Part shown: positions 21,862 to 33,935 of the stretch, piece after piece | How the letters are laid out: every line of letters starts with the position of its first letter | How positions within the stretch are numbered: the stretch's first letter is position 1 | Translations under genes and position numbers: made by a program | Notes under the pieces: generated by a model | What the model was told of the DNA's origin: nothing | What the model saw: only the letters and a program-made list of their open reading frames with translations | Databases searched by the model: none | From: Dipteris shenzhenensis | Lineage: Eukaryota; Polypodiophyta; Polypodiopsida; Gleicheniales | Length of the DNA: 64,000 nt | NCBI GenBank assembly: GCA_047967505.1 | Contig: CM106540.1 | Strand: one strand, 5' to 3'

Positions 21862-21912
<51 letters not shown>

Positions 21913-22012
21913 GTGAACACATTGAGGCACATCATCATTTTCTTTGAGAATAGATTTGGAGGATTCAAATGTGGATAATACAATGAAGCGTACAATACAC
22001 TTTTGCATGCTC

Positions 22013-22052
<40 letters not shown>
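21771..22052. repeat. 146-bp tandem duplication, each unit ending in a CT microsatellite
   Basis: ACACATTGAG starts at 21771 and 21917. Both units share CATCATCATTTTCTTTGAGAA, a GTGGATA segment and AATACA, then end in pyrimidine dinucleotides: (CT)n at about 21863-21910, and (CTGT)n followed by (CT)n at about 22012-22052. The second unit has small indels. Confidence 0.85.
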
Positions 22053-23611
22053 CACATTTTGTTTTCTTGTGGTTTTCTTATTCATTACTTGTTTCTTCCA
22101 CTTATGTGTTCCTTTTAGCACATCACAACTAGGTAATTGCTAAAAGCGGGAAAAAACCCTCATGATTGAAGACCATAGTTGCCTTTCGAATACTACATTC
22201 AAAAATGGAAATTTGTCCTCCTTTGTCATTTTCCATGCTCCTCCGATCCCTCTTATGATGTACTTTTGAGAAAACCATAGGCCTTTAAGCTCCAAGACAT
22301 GAGTGCCCTTGTAAACTTTAACATTAATGCAAGCCATTCGTGCATGACATTTGTGAATAGGCATTTGTGTAGACAATGATGTGTGACATTTGTGCCTAAC
22401 ACATGCATAATCAAATATGAACATTTTCAAGGTTCCCAGAATTATATGATTTGATATATGATGTAGGTGCTACTATTTGAAATTTGGCTCAAGAATGATC
22501 CAATATGCTTTGTTTGATAAACTATCTTCACGATAGCCTTCATTTACTAAAACTAGAATTTCTAAAGTCCATAATTTCAAAGAATATTCTTTGATATCAA
22601 ATTCGAACACTCATTTAATTTTTTCAAATGAGCTTCTTAAAGTAGACCAAGCACCTCAATTGTACCATCATAGAAATTGTAAGATCAAATTTATATGTGT
22701 GAAGTTGAAATTCAAAATTTTCTTGTACTCATATAAGCATAATTTTATGGTTGACATGATTCAGCTCCAATAAAATTTGAAGCTATTTGACATCTAGGAT
22801 ATTTCCTTTTTGGAACCAATAATATTTTATTAGTTATAGCCACCATAATACTATATTAAGAAAATACACCTTTGAAAGAGTGAAACAAAATCACATGTTG
22901 CAATTTAATAAGAAAAAGGACACTAATTCTTCCATAATTGAAGCAATCATCACTACATAATAATTTTAACATAAGCCTTCCATAATGAAGTATTTAAAGG
23001 CGAAGAATATGGACATAAGCCTTCTAGTGAAGGTGCAATCACTTTATAATTCAAAGCCTCATTTAGAATAAGAAAAAATATACAAGCTAAAAATTTGTCA
23101 TTTGGGAACAAAGTTCTAGAAAGAAAAATGGGTAAAGCTCTAGAAAAGAGCACTATAAAGTATCCAATAAAAATCCCTTCAAATTCAGGATAGGTCTTGA
23201 ATAAGAAGTACCATAAATATGAAGCATTGCCCATCTGTTGAGTAAGACTCTTTCACAAAGCATCACTAGCAACCCCTAAAAATTCAGTAGCAAAGAATAT
23301 GAAATGTGGCTAGGGCATTGGCATCAAAAGCTCACATTATGTGAAGTACTATAAACTCTAATAGATGAAAGATTATAAAAAATAAAGAAATGAACTGCAC
23401 GCAACCCTGGCAATAGGATTTTAGGTTTTCTGCCATCATGAAGAGATAAATTTTATTGATTTTGTACCAATCAATGCTAAAGTGATAAAATGCATGAGAA
23501 TATCAATGAAGATCATGAGAGCACGTGTTGCAAACAATGCACTTAAACAAATATCCACGTCATTAACTATAATAGATCTTTCAAAATAAGGAATACTCAC
23601 AAAGACTGGAA
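22053..23611. other. Non-genic AT-rich region
   Basis: No coding segment or structured repeat recognised in about 1.5 kb. Confidence 0.5.
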
Positions 23612-24165
23612 TTGGATTTATTCAAACACATTCAAACCAATAGAAAGCACAACAAAAGTGCAATGATATGACAAAAAACTTGCCATGTAGAGTGATGAAA
23701 GCATCAAAGATAAAAATGGCAATAGATCTTCTATGAAATAAAATTGTTAGATAATGTGTGCCTATAGCCAAAATTATTCTAAAAAGTTCTTTATACATAA
23801 TCGTGGTAAAATGTGAAAAGGACAGGAGAAGAGTGGAGACAAGGAAAGAGGGCACAGCTAAAGAGCACACCACAACTGACTAACTATACCCTAGATTAAT
23901 TATAAAGAATGAATATGTACAAATCTACTAGGGTTAGGGTTAGAGTTTCCAACGCCTTAGGTGTTGCAAAAAATGAAAATAAACAAATATCAAATTCAAT
24001 GATTATAAACGTGGTTGGATTTATTCAAACAAATTCAAACAAAACAATGGGAAGCACAAGCAAAAGTTCATTAATATCACAAAGAATTTGACATGCATAG
24101 TGATGAAAGAATCAAAAATAAAATAAAAACAAACCTTGTATGGAATAATAGTGTCGGATAATGCT
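23612..24165. repeat. Direct repeat pair (offset 403 bp) flanking an LTR fragment
   Basis: TTGGATTTATTCAAAC occurs at 23612 and 24015. Similarity extends about 150 bases through GTGATGAAAG and AAAAT...ATAATG. The LTR-like fragment at 23806-23960 lies between the two copies. Confidence 0.7.
23806..23960 (-). mobile_element. Copia LTR fragment, same family as 45453-45682
   Basis: Close match to the outer part of the copia LTR at 45453: GAAAAGG, GGAGAAGAGTGGAGA, GAGGGCACAGCTA, AGAGCACACCACAA and a TAGGGTTAGGG motif occur in the same order. Similarity stops soon after the telomere-like motif at 23943, so the U3 start is missing. Confidence 0.8.
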
Positions 24166-24330
24166 TGCATGAATGTGCTAGTGAACTTATTGCATAACAA
24201 ATATTTAGCCTTGTGATAGTTAGATATACAAGAGATCCAATGAGCCATTGATAGGACTTGCCATTTAGTACTATATGCTTTTCTAGATCTTTTGAAAGTT
24301 TTAGATTCTATTCCATGCATGGAGAGCACT
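24135..24330 (-). pseudogene. Copia RT fragment, same family as 46347-46538
   Basis: DNA and translated similarity to the RT region of the copia element at 46.4 kb: SLVYLTIT, ICYAISSLA and NLKLSKD against SLIYLTIT, ICYAVSSLA and SLKLTKD. There are several stops. It lies about 200 bases from the LTR fragment at 23.8-23.96 kb, so most of the internal region is deleted. Confidence 0.7.
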
Positions 24331-25209
24331 TTTTTGGTGACCTCTTTCAGGCCTTTTCAAATCGAGGTGAGCTTTTTCTTAGCTTACAACTTTTGGTGAG
24401 CTTTCAAATTTCAGAATTATAGGAAACTTAAGCAAGGCGAGATTTTTGTAAGCTCACAACTTTTGGTAAGATTTTGGATTTTAGAATTGTAGGAAAATCC
24501 TTTTACTTGTGAGTGTTCCTCACATCAAAGTCTTCATCTTGGTCTAAAAAAGCATCCCATCAACTACTCCACACTAGCATGGCATTATCTATGCATGGGG
24601 GGTTTATCTCCTCCCATAAGTAGCTTTTAGTTCAGCGATGAAAAATTGTAGGCAATATGATATGAGATTTATTCTGCCATCTTTCGTTTGCATACATGTA
24701 GGAGTAACCCAAACACAAGGTGGGACAGGAGGAGATAAGCGGGAGGAGCTAAGCAAGAGGCATGCGTGGAGAAAGAAAGAAAGAAAGGAAGTCTAATAAC
24801 ATCCATGGTAGACCACTGGTCTATGGGGGACAATAGGAAAAACCATGCAATACATCAGCTTAGAGAGGGCACATGGCAGCTCCCAAGGAGTGTAGAAGCA
24901 ACTTCACTTATTTAGAGTACCTAGACTATGTTCTAAGATCATATATATCCTTGGCCATACACAATTTTAAGACTTGGTTTGGATTTAAACTCCTTGGTAA
25001 ATGCTATTCCACCATGGTAGAGTGCCCACTTTCCATCTTTCCTGGTAGCTTTAACCTTAGCTAATTCCGCTACTTATCTTTTAGTTGGGTTCTTGTGAGT
25101 TCCTTGGCTATGCATAGTTTAGTTCCTTTCAACTTGTAAGACTCATGTCTGAGGACTTTGAGTCGTATATCTCATGAATTAAATGAAACTATAGCATGCC
25201 CTCTTTGAT
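24331..25209. other. Non-genic
   Basis: Contains an imperfect duplication around 24375-24500 (AGCTCACAACTTTTGGT type) and nothing else recognised. Confidence 0.45.
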
Positions 25210-25690
25210 AACCGATATTGGGTACTCTAGCTTCACCCTCTTCATTAGGATTGTTGGCCTTATCATCTTCATCTGTTATCCAATCATGTTAGGCAAAGCT
25301 CCCTAGACTTGTGCTAAAGTATAATCAAAGGAATCCTCTTCCTTGTACCATCCATCTAGAAGGCCCCAAATTTTGATTTTCAATGTATTGTCCCATATGG
25401 CTTCATGTTCTTTGATCTCTTCCTGAATGTTAGCTTTATTCACCTTTGCTTCAACCTCTACAATGACCTCTTGCTTGGCTATCTGTACTTATTTTTGAAC
25501 CAAATCTTTGATAGTAGAAATTAATTGAGGAGTAGGGGGGGAATCCTTGCAACAAATTAATTGAGGAGTAAGGGGGGAAGCCTTGCAAGACTTGACATCC
25601 TCATCTATTTCTTCTTGCTTACCAGGTCCTTCAAGAATTTGAATCTTGGTTATTGGATCCGCTATTGTAATCTCAAATCTTGCACCTCAG
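25210..25690 (-). pseudogene. Decayed coiled-coil-like reading frame, unassigned
   Basis: On the minus strand one frame reads through about 160 codons with three stops: ARFEITIADPITKIQILEG, EEIDEDVKSCKASPLTPQLI, VQIAKQEVIVEVEAKVNK and IKIWGLLDGWYKEEDSF. The Glu/Lys/Val periodicity suggests a coiled coil. A 36-bp tandem duplication at 25521-25592 repeats twelve residues in frame. No family is recognised. The position beside a LINE ORF1 remnant suggests transposon origin, but that is only inference. Confidence 0.35.
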
Positions 25691-26334
25691 CCTGTAAGAA
25701 AAAAATCTGTTCATGATACCAATAATGGGTACTAGGAAAGACCTCCTCATTCATAAAACATGTGCATAGGAAGAGGGTGTTTGAGCTGCAACAGTGGCAT
25801 ATCTAGCCCTAGTGTGTAGGGCTATTGGAGTCAAGGGGGACTTGGAGGAAGAGGAAGGGAGGTTGGGTGAATCTTTGGTGGCCATTTCTTCTACTACCCC
25901 CAGGTTGAAATAACCCCCTAGTTGGGTTGGGGGTTCAGCCCAACTAGGGCTATGTTCTTCAAAGACAAACCGGCTAGCCTGTTGGGGAGCTTCTAGAGCG
26001 GCTGGAGATGAGGAGCTGCTGACCTACATGGGCTATAGTTAGTCCCACATGGGTTGGCCTACACTGGTTGATCTAGCGGTAGCGAGTCGCCTATAGAGCG
26101 GGTACTACAGGTATGGCTAGCAGGTACAAACTGTGTGGCAATCAGGTACAGACTGTACTATAGGTACGATGAGGGGTTTATGGATTGTACGATGGGAAGG
26201 TACAGCAAGAGGGGAGAACGGAGTATATGATGAGCAGGTATGGTGAGAGTACGAATGGTACGGCAAGAAGGTTTGGAGTGGGAGGGGTGAGAAGGTATCG
26301 AGAGGGAGTAGGGTATGGACGGTACAATGAGAAA

Positions 26335-26395
<61 letters not shown>

Positions 26396-26533
26396 ACCAA
26401 ACAAGTCCAAAGAGAAGGAGCAAAAGGAGTAGGCAGAGCTAGAGCAGGAGAAGCATAGGTGTCCACAAGTGTAGCATAGGTCCTTGGGTCGTATTACGGT
26501 GAGAGGTGTAGGCTAACACGTGGAAATCAGATC
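25691..26533. other. Non-genic, with GGTACA/GGTACG-rich patch
   Basis: From about 26090 to 26340 the sequence is rich in GGTACAG/GGTACGA-type motifs (for example at 26121, 26147, 26164 and 26198), leading into a GA microsatellite. Open frames here encode Ser/Leu runs and are artefacts. Confidence 0.5.
26339..26391. repeat. (GA)n microsatellite
   Basis: An uninterrupted run of about 25 GA dinucleotides. Confidence 0.95.
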
Positions 26534-26965
26534 TCATGCGCACGTGGGTGAGAAAGAGGGCTTGATCATAACAATGGATGGAGCCCTAAAAGTGCTACCA
26601 TTCCTATTCAGAATAATGAGAGTCATAGGCATCTCTTTTGCTATAGCTGTCTTGATACAAATTTGGGGATTACCCCTAAGATTGATGAATTTTTTATGTT
26701 CCACACCCAGTATTTCACCGAGCCCACAACATAAGAAAGGTAGCTGGTTACATAGATAAAGAGGTAAGTCTACAGGAATTTTGATAGATCTAGGGGCATC
26801 TTGAGAAAAGTCCTTGGACCACCACTCTAAGTATAAATGTTGATTTCTAATAGTCCATAATCGATGTTGCATGGCTCTTGCAGCCATTTCAGGCTTCTCA
26901 AATAAAAAGACAAAAAAGTCTTTTTTTAACAATCTCACATTCAATTCATGCCCTTCCTTACCCAA
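26534..26965 (-). pseudogene. LINE ORF1-like fragment (DUF4283-type)
   Basis: A 143-residue frame with the layout of the DUF4283 domain found at the front of plant LINE/gag-like ORF1 proteins. It reads FFVFLFEKPEMAARAMQHRLW (RNP-like strand and helix), then HLYLEWWSKDF, SIKIPVDLPLYLC, LGEILGV and ICIKTAIAKEMP, where the family has 'W..L..LPL..W'. It probably binds element RNA. No zinc knuckle follows before the frame ends, so it is truncated or decayed. The upstream frame at 27621-27914 could be the same ORF's start. Confidence 0.5.
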
Positions 26966-28169
26966 TTGGTTCTAATCCAAGTTTCTATGAAAGCCATTGG
27001 GGTCTGACTCCAGGGAGAAAACCTACGGGTGCATAGCCAAAGACTAAGTCATGCAGCAAGGTAGCGTCTAGAAAAGCTAGCAGCTTCACTCTCTCCATTA
27101 TGTGCTAGAGGGTGCAAAAGCTCCTGGAAGCCTCAGCTCACTCAAAGGTGACTCAAAACCTTCATAATATGGTCTTCTTCCTCCTACGCGTTCACCTCCG
27201 GGTGTATCTCCGCTTGCTGTGATAAATTTGGCTCTGTTTTGATCAGGGGCTCCTCCACTATTTCCGTCTTTACAATCAGGAGCTCCTCCACTATTTCTGT
27301 CTTTACGATTCCGAGGCAAGTCACTTGCTGCTCTACCCTTTTACTGTTGTCGTCTCGTGTTTCCCCTGAGTCATGCAAGGCAACTGCATTGCTGTCGGAA
27401 GTTGTAAGTCTTCAGTTTTCACAGAGGCTTCTAAAATCATTTCTGAGCTGGGGAGAGGCAAAGGATGAGGCTTGGTATACATTTCCCGGGGCCAAGGGCC
27501 CATCTATAGTGGTAAGGCTAAGAGGAGAACGCAATCCCGGGGGGAGGCTAAAGAAGCCCCCCCCCTTGGCTTCTGAGCTGCATGGGCATAGGAGGGTCAA
27601 ACCACACCTCCTCCTCTGCCTCATTGGGTGCTAGCAAAGGATCCATTTTGTAGCGGGGCTGGAAAGCACAAATCCGTCGGATTTGGAGTCAGAGAAGGGA
27701 AAAGACGCTCGTTCAGAGTCTCAAACTCGTTGAAAGGGTGCAGAGGAGAAAGATCTGTCTTTGCTCGCGTGGCACTAGGAACCTCTGTCACAACCAGGAG
27801 ATCATTCGTCGCATGCAAGCGAACAGGAGTGGAGTCAGAATGAATCAATCGATGTTGAGAGGTGAGGGTGACTTGAGTGGCCGTCACCGTTAAAAGCTCT
27901 GCGCTCTCCATCATCCGTTTCCATCCGTACCGTCTAATCTTTCTAGCTCATCTATAGCAATTATAGGATGAGCCATTTGGTTATTATGGTGAAGAAGTGA
28001 GTCTAGGTCATGGGCGGTGAGTGGGTTCTCAAAACCAATATCTTGCTGGATGGCTCGCCAAAGTCTCCATGAAGAATAATTCTCTTTGTGGTGCTAGCTT
28101 GTCTTTGCGTATAAGCCTGGCGTAGCTCTCTGCCATGTTATAGGCGTTTGAAGTGTAATTGTCAATGAC
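26966..28169 (-). other. Probable upstream part of the LINE ORF1 remnant
   Basis: Minus-strand frames 27621-27914 (MMESAELLTVTATQVTLT) and 27098-27378 are open but unassigned and separated by stops. A 30-bp imperfect tandem duplication at about 27246-27306 (GCTCCTCCACTATTTC twice) encodes NSGGAPD repeated. Base composition is more GC-rich than the flanks. I cannot confirm that these belong to the ORF1. Confidence 0.3.
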
Positions 28170-28401
28170 TTGGAAGAAGGTAGGGCGACAAGGCTACTGT
28201 GGCTGTTGTTGGTCCTGTCCCAGTGTTTACAATCTTGTTGTAGCTTCTTTGACCTACTCCTAGGTCAGACTTTGAGCTCGACCACCTGTGGGAATCTGAG
28301 GAGGGGTCTGTCCTCCTTGCTCCTGAGTTATATCAATCAACTTTTCACCCTTCTGGATCAGCTTCTTGACGGCTCGTTCATACTAGATCTTTTGCGTGGC
28401 T

Positions 28402-28850
28402 TTAGCTTCCTTCCTGTGGGTCTCTTACTTCTGCTGTCGTTTGAGCTTGACTTGCTGCTACTGTAGGAGTGCTTCCTGCGCTGGCTTTCTCTTTGCCTCG
28501 GCCTTTTCTTCTACTTGCTTGCTGCTCTGCTCCTCCTTTCCCTTCTTTGGCTAGGGGGTAGACCGTGGAGTTGGCGCTAAGAGCAACGCGGACTCGATCA
28601 TTGGACAAGTAATGAATAATTGGCTTAAAAAACGTCAGGTTGCCGATTTTCTCCTTAGCGAGGTGCACACATTGACGATCTCCTTGTAGAAGTGATCATA
28701 AGAATAGGCACTACGAGACAATTGAGAAAGATCCCTTGCAAGCATCATATATATTGCAACAATGTGCATAGTAAATGAGGTGCCTGATGTCGACCAAGAG
28801 GTGGGAGCAAAGTTCTTATGGGATCCCAATAAATTGCAACGAGCATGCAA
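28402..28850 (-). other. Unassigned minus-strand frames
   Basis: Two overlapping frames. 28635-28850 reads NFAPTSWSTSGTSFTMHIVA; 28402-28668 reads FFKPIIHYLSNDRVRVALSA and then a Lys/Gly/Glu-rich tail (KGRGKEKASAGS). Together they could be one frameshifted protein of a transposon-linked type (a helical domain followed by a charged tail), but I recognise no family. They show no link to the nearby host genes. Confidence 0.25.
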
Positions 28851-28859
28851 AGAGCCCCA

Positions 28860-30580
28860 ATTCCTTAAGGATGAAAGGCAACAATAAAAGATCTAGAAGA
28901 GCCAACAATAAAAGATAAAGTGGTCAATCCCTCAATTGAGGAGAACATTGGAGAGAGAAGGTTGAGAAACGTGCTCATCATGAGTAACTTCTAGATGTTT
29001 ATAATTGTTTTGCTCTATGAAAGAATTTTTATGTATACATTTTATTGATATGAGTTCTCCTTCCACCAAGCAACAACACAATAGAGAGAAGGATGAGGAG
29101 CTTGTTGATGATGAGGAGAAGCTTCTAGATGTTTAGAGCTATATTGCTCTATGATTTGCATCCACAAAACTTCTATGTATACATTTGATTAATATTCAAG
29201 TTTTCCTTCCTTTTTTTTAAAGTCATTAGAATAAAGTTTTTTGCAATATTTCGTTATTGTCTTACAGTGTTCTTAAGAATCTTAAAATATAAAATTGAAA
29301 AGTTTACCCATTGATATATTTATATTGTATATATATTCAGTTGACTATGCTTTAAATACATAAACGATGCCTCAAAAATCTTCAACGACATCCGACAACA
29401 AAGGGATGACTAACTATGGTAAGATCCACTAATACAACTGACAAAGCCACATGAGCGAACAAGAATTTCTCATAAGAAGAAGGATGATGATGAATCAGCT
29501 ACAACAGCACATATGGAGGCAAGGAACGCAATTGTGCCATCAACAATCTTCATAACATAAGAGACAAATCAAGGCCAATATGGGAGGCACTATAGCAAAG
29601 AAGCACAAGCCACAAGTCGAGCGAGCTAACCCAAATCCCCAAATCATTTGTAAGACTCGAACATATCCAATCCTACAAATCTTTTGTTGTTCTAATGACC
29701 AAAATTCTACAAAGAAAATAAAAGGAAAAAAGAAAGGGAAGAAAAATGAGGCAACAAAATTTTTTTAAAAACAAAAGGAAGACATACTTAGCAAGCAAAG
29801 CAACACTTATGTCGTTATCAGTGCCCAAGCATAAGCAGCTTTTGGTTTCGAAAGATTCGTGGAGTCTCTTGGGAAAACCCAATGCTTCTAAAATATGTCA
29901 AATAAACAAAAAAGAAAGATAACAAGAAATAAAGAAGAAAGAAAGAAGGTGACTATGCAAAAATAAACAAACAATCAAGAAACAAAATCGACCCAAAAAC
30001 ATGAGTAAAATCTCTCTCTCTCTTAGGAATAAAAGAAATTTACAGAATGAACGAATTAATTAAAAAATAAAAAACTAAATGAACCTCTTACACTTATGTA
30101 CTAGATGCAAAATTACATTCCTAGCTTAGAAAGCACATGCATACTGAATCAAACTCTCTTTAAATGGGTTGTTTAGCTCCCTGCTTTTTGTTCTCAATTC
30201 ATGTTCAATCATTCTAAACATGCCTAAGACCGATACACCAGAGGTAAAAGACCTCATATCTACGATTGTACGTACTTTTTTCATTATTTTTCTCGTATTA
30301 TACCTCTTGTGTATTAGTAAAGTGATCAAATTACTACCTTGAGTTATAAAAGACTCCTTAGTTGTACAAACACGAGAAAATCTATGGAAAGGGGAAGAAA
30401 TAACTTCATATTTTGCCAAATTAGAAATGTTTGAGTCAATGTGAGGCATTTTTATAATGTATAAACCACTACATTCAGGTTATTCACGTTTATCATATAT
30501 ATCAACCTCTAACCCTACGGTAGATTGAGAAAGTTGAAAATCTAAGAAAACACAAGAATCCCCTCTTGAAGTGCAATTCA
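28860..30580. other. Non-genic AT/purine-rich region
   Basis: No gene recognised. An imperfect duplication of about 125 bases lies at roughly 28985-29210 (CTTCTAGATGTTTA...GCTCTATGA...TATGTATACATTT twice). Confidence 0.5.
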
Positions 30581-30625
30581 GTTCACAAGAGTCACGAGGA
30601 TAGATTTCCCGTGACTCTTGTGAAC
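30581..30625. repeat. Perfect 16-bp inverted repeat (hairpin)
   Basis: The left arm GTTCACAAGAGTCACG (30581-30596) and right arm CGTGACTCTTGTGAAC (30610-30625) are exact reverse complements around a 13-base loop. Pairing does not extend further out. No T-run follows, so it is not a simple terminator. Confidence 0.9.
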
Positions 30626-31052
30626 GCCACAATTTCAACCAATAATGACTCGAAGCAACGCTTAGAACCTACTAGGATCTTTGTGAACAAGGGAGATTCA
30701 TGCACAAACAAGATACTATCTCCCATCTCTCTCAAAAGACCTTTGAACACCAAACAAAGCTAGACGAGAGCAATAAGGAAGAACATCAAGAAGGCAAAGC
30801 ACATAAGGGCAATAATAGCCAACAACCTCATGCTCTTCTTGGATACTGTGGTCAACGTGATGAAGCCCACAATAAGCGAGTATTACAAGATGTAAACATC
30901 ATAGAGCTAAGGGAAATGAGCTTTTTAAGTAGCTAGACAAACGTGCTACGCCTCCCATCCCAAGATGGAATGACAAAACTCAACAAAGGCAATGGAGCAA
31001 GCAAGAAGCTTTAATACCATGAGAACAAGACTTCAACAACAATTCATGATAA

Positions 31053-31527
31053 TGTTGAATCCCCATAACAAAGGTGTCCAACAATGAAGCAAAAAGTGAA
31101 GCGAAGGCCAACACGAAGCGCAAAATGAACGACAAACCGAGGCACAGCCAAAAGTCCAAGGAGGAGGACGATTGAAAGTCATAAAGAGATTTCACCAAAA
31201 AGTCTTGGCAAGGATTCGCACTGAGGCCTCAAGGGGATCCACCGATATTAGTGGAAAGATACCCAGCATGGGGAATACACTAAGCTTGAGTAGAAGTAAT
31301 TAGTAGTTGTGTGGATTCTTGTTGTGATAGTTACACAAAGCACATAGTAACGTTGAAATCCCCATAACAAAGGTGTCCAACAATGAAGCAAAAAGTGAAG
31401 CGAAGGCCAACACGAAGCACGAAACGAATGACAAACCGAGGCACGGCCAAAAGTTCAAGCCAACGACAAAGGCACACTAGGAGGAGGACGATTGAAAGTC
31501 ATAAAGCAATTTCACCAAAAAGTCAAG
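31053..31527. repeat. Direct repeat pair of about 150-175 bp, offset 299 bp
   Basis: CCCCATAACAAAGGTGTCC starts at 31061 and 31360. Similarity covers AACAATGAAGCAAAAAGTG, GACAAACCGAGGCAC and GGAGGAGGACGATTGAAAG. The second copy has an extra segment (CAACGACAAAGGCACACTA). It is not coding as far as I can tell. Confidence 0.85.
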
Positions 31528-33935
31528 AATGGGTATCTCGAGTAGACGATGCCATTTGTACTGCTTCACTCATTCATCCATCGTTTTGTCTTTCATTTGA
31601 ATGAGCAATCTGCACAAGCTAGAGAGAGAGCCTTACAAAGGGACTGATACACAAGGGCTTTGGTTTGCCTCTTATTGGCAACGAAGGTCATACCCAAGCG
31701 AGATTAAAGCACAAAGGTCAATGGACCATGACAAAGGTTGACTGAGCTACGAATCAGCCAGCTCAGCAAGGCTGTCTAGTAGTCTACAAACTAAATGGAA
31801 GAGAAGCAAACGAGCCATCTCCTACCCTATAAATTGGGGCCATAGGTTCTTATACCCCTAACCATTGTAGAGCCAATGAAGCCCCAACAAAGACACAAGT
31901 TGTGAAAGTGACAACACATGTAGGAGTAACATGCAACCCTTGTTTTAGTACCAAACAGAGTAGAGCATGTTGTGAAACCAACCTCAACAACATAAAGGGT
32001 GGTAGGATCCACTTAATTACAACATATACAGTAAATTGACAATTAAATATGCACCACGAAACAAACCACAGGAGAGCTAGAGCGCTCCTACTCGAAAACA
32101 AGGATACCAATTGGTCCCAAACGTTGGTACCCCTTGCGATATTTATTTAACATTCATTTGAAGCCAAGCGGCTGATTACAAAGGTCTCTGGGAAGCTGCA
32201 CCACAGGCAAACCAACGCCCGCAGACTCCCCGTCCAACCCACCTTGTAATTCCCTGCTAAACTTCAAACGGTGAACAACATCCAATCACTAGACAATCCT
32301 GTATCCCCAGCCAACCAAAGCATGCAACAGAGACCCCAATAGCATCCATTGTTTAAGCCACACCTGCAACCACACAACCTAGTGCCCAACCAACCCAATA
32401 GGACTGAACAACTGCAAGATAGAGCCCTCAACAGCTAAACTCTGCGACAAAGCACTTCCCAACAGGTTGCCTCAATCTATAGCCTCTCCGGCCACTCCCC
32501 AACAGCATAAATCAACCTTTCTCGCGAGGAAAGAAACCCAAACGCAATAACTAACTAGCAACCAATCAAGTTACGACAAAAGCAGGCAAAGACAAGCCTT
32601 CTTCTACCCAGTATTCACAGAAGAAAGATCACCGAGGCTGGAAAACCCTAGATCTTGCAGAGAAAAGTTGATTCTGCCTTGGCACAACCCTAAGAGCAGC
32701 TTAGAAGCGAACACCCATGCTTGAAAAGTTACCAAAAACAGTGGCAACACCCGGAAGTCTCTAGAAAACAGATTGCAATCCTCCTTGTAGAGCCTGGACA
32801 ACCTGGTAACAAATCACAATTTTTTTGGGACAACTTGGACAGCCTAGAAACAGATTGCAGTTTCCTGTAGCAGCCTGGAAACACCTGAAAACAAACCGAG
32901 AACATTACGCAGTCACCTGACACAACCCGGAGGACCTGAAACTTGGAAGTGAAATCACAATCTACAAAGGACACCCTGGTTGAAATCGCAATTTACAACA
33001 GGCTCCTGGATCAAGTGCGATTTCCTTTGGTAGGCCCTGGATGCGCTAGAACTAGCCCTGGATTTTCCCTGGTAAGCTCCGAAAGCTCCTGGTAAAAGGC
33101 GATTTTGCTTTAACAGCACCTAGCAAGCTCTGACAACTCACAACTGATGATTTGGCTCCTTTTGGAACTGATTCGGCCTTCTGAATCCAAAAGAAGGGCT
33201 CTAGGCTCTTTTTAGAATCCTGTGCTAAAATTAGCAATTCTTAATTGCACCACTCTTTTGGCCCCCTTGTTGCACAATTTGGCCCTAGGAATTAATTGCC
33301 TAGTAAATCAGCGCACATTCACTATTTCCAAGGATCCACTAGGGAATTTTAATTCCCCAAGTCCTGCCCCATGGCCGGACCCTCGCGTCCCAAAGGCTCA
33401 AGACAATCACGCACAAATTACGGGAGTCGCAAATCAAAAGTCTCATAATTTCATGTCCTTGTGACATGTTGCAAGCATGAGGTACAGAGACTATGACTTT
33501 TATATTAAGATTTGTCCCATTTGGAAGAAACATGGTGCATTTGAAATGTTTCTGAAACGCCAGATGAATTAATAGAAAACGGCGAGGCCAAGCTGAGCAA
33601 AGTACATTTCTGATCACATATACAAGCTTGAAATTAAACAAAACACGCACCGGTATAAGCTAGATGTGTGTGCAGGATGAGTGTGCAAGCATGTCACCAA
33701 GCAATTATAGAAAGCACTCACCACTGTTGATGGATAAGGAGGGAAATCAGTTAAAAATGCAATTACTGGAGAGAACCAACCAATCAATGCTCTAGCAATC
33801 GGATTCTCGGAGGGCAAGGAATAGATGATCCCTGAAGTTGCGATTCATGTAGTGCATTGACAAATCAATTGTCACCCACGTAGATCGTCTACTCTGAGTC
33901 TTGTGTCATTCACTATGCACCCACCACAATACCGG
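31528..33935. other. Non-genic; degenerate GCCTGGAAAC repeats at 32.7-33.1 kb
   Basis: No gene recognised. Between about 32740 and 33110, motifs such as AGCCTGGA, AACAGATTGCA and CCTGGTAA recur irregularly. Examples are GAAAACAGATTGCAATC at 32763 and GAAACAGATTGCAGTTT at 32856. This looks like a decayed minisatellite. Confidence 0.5.

Noticed and set aside
26117-26466. Ser/Leu-rich and Arg/Glu-rich frames around the GA run
   Set aside because: Translations of the GA/CT microsatellite, not proteins.
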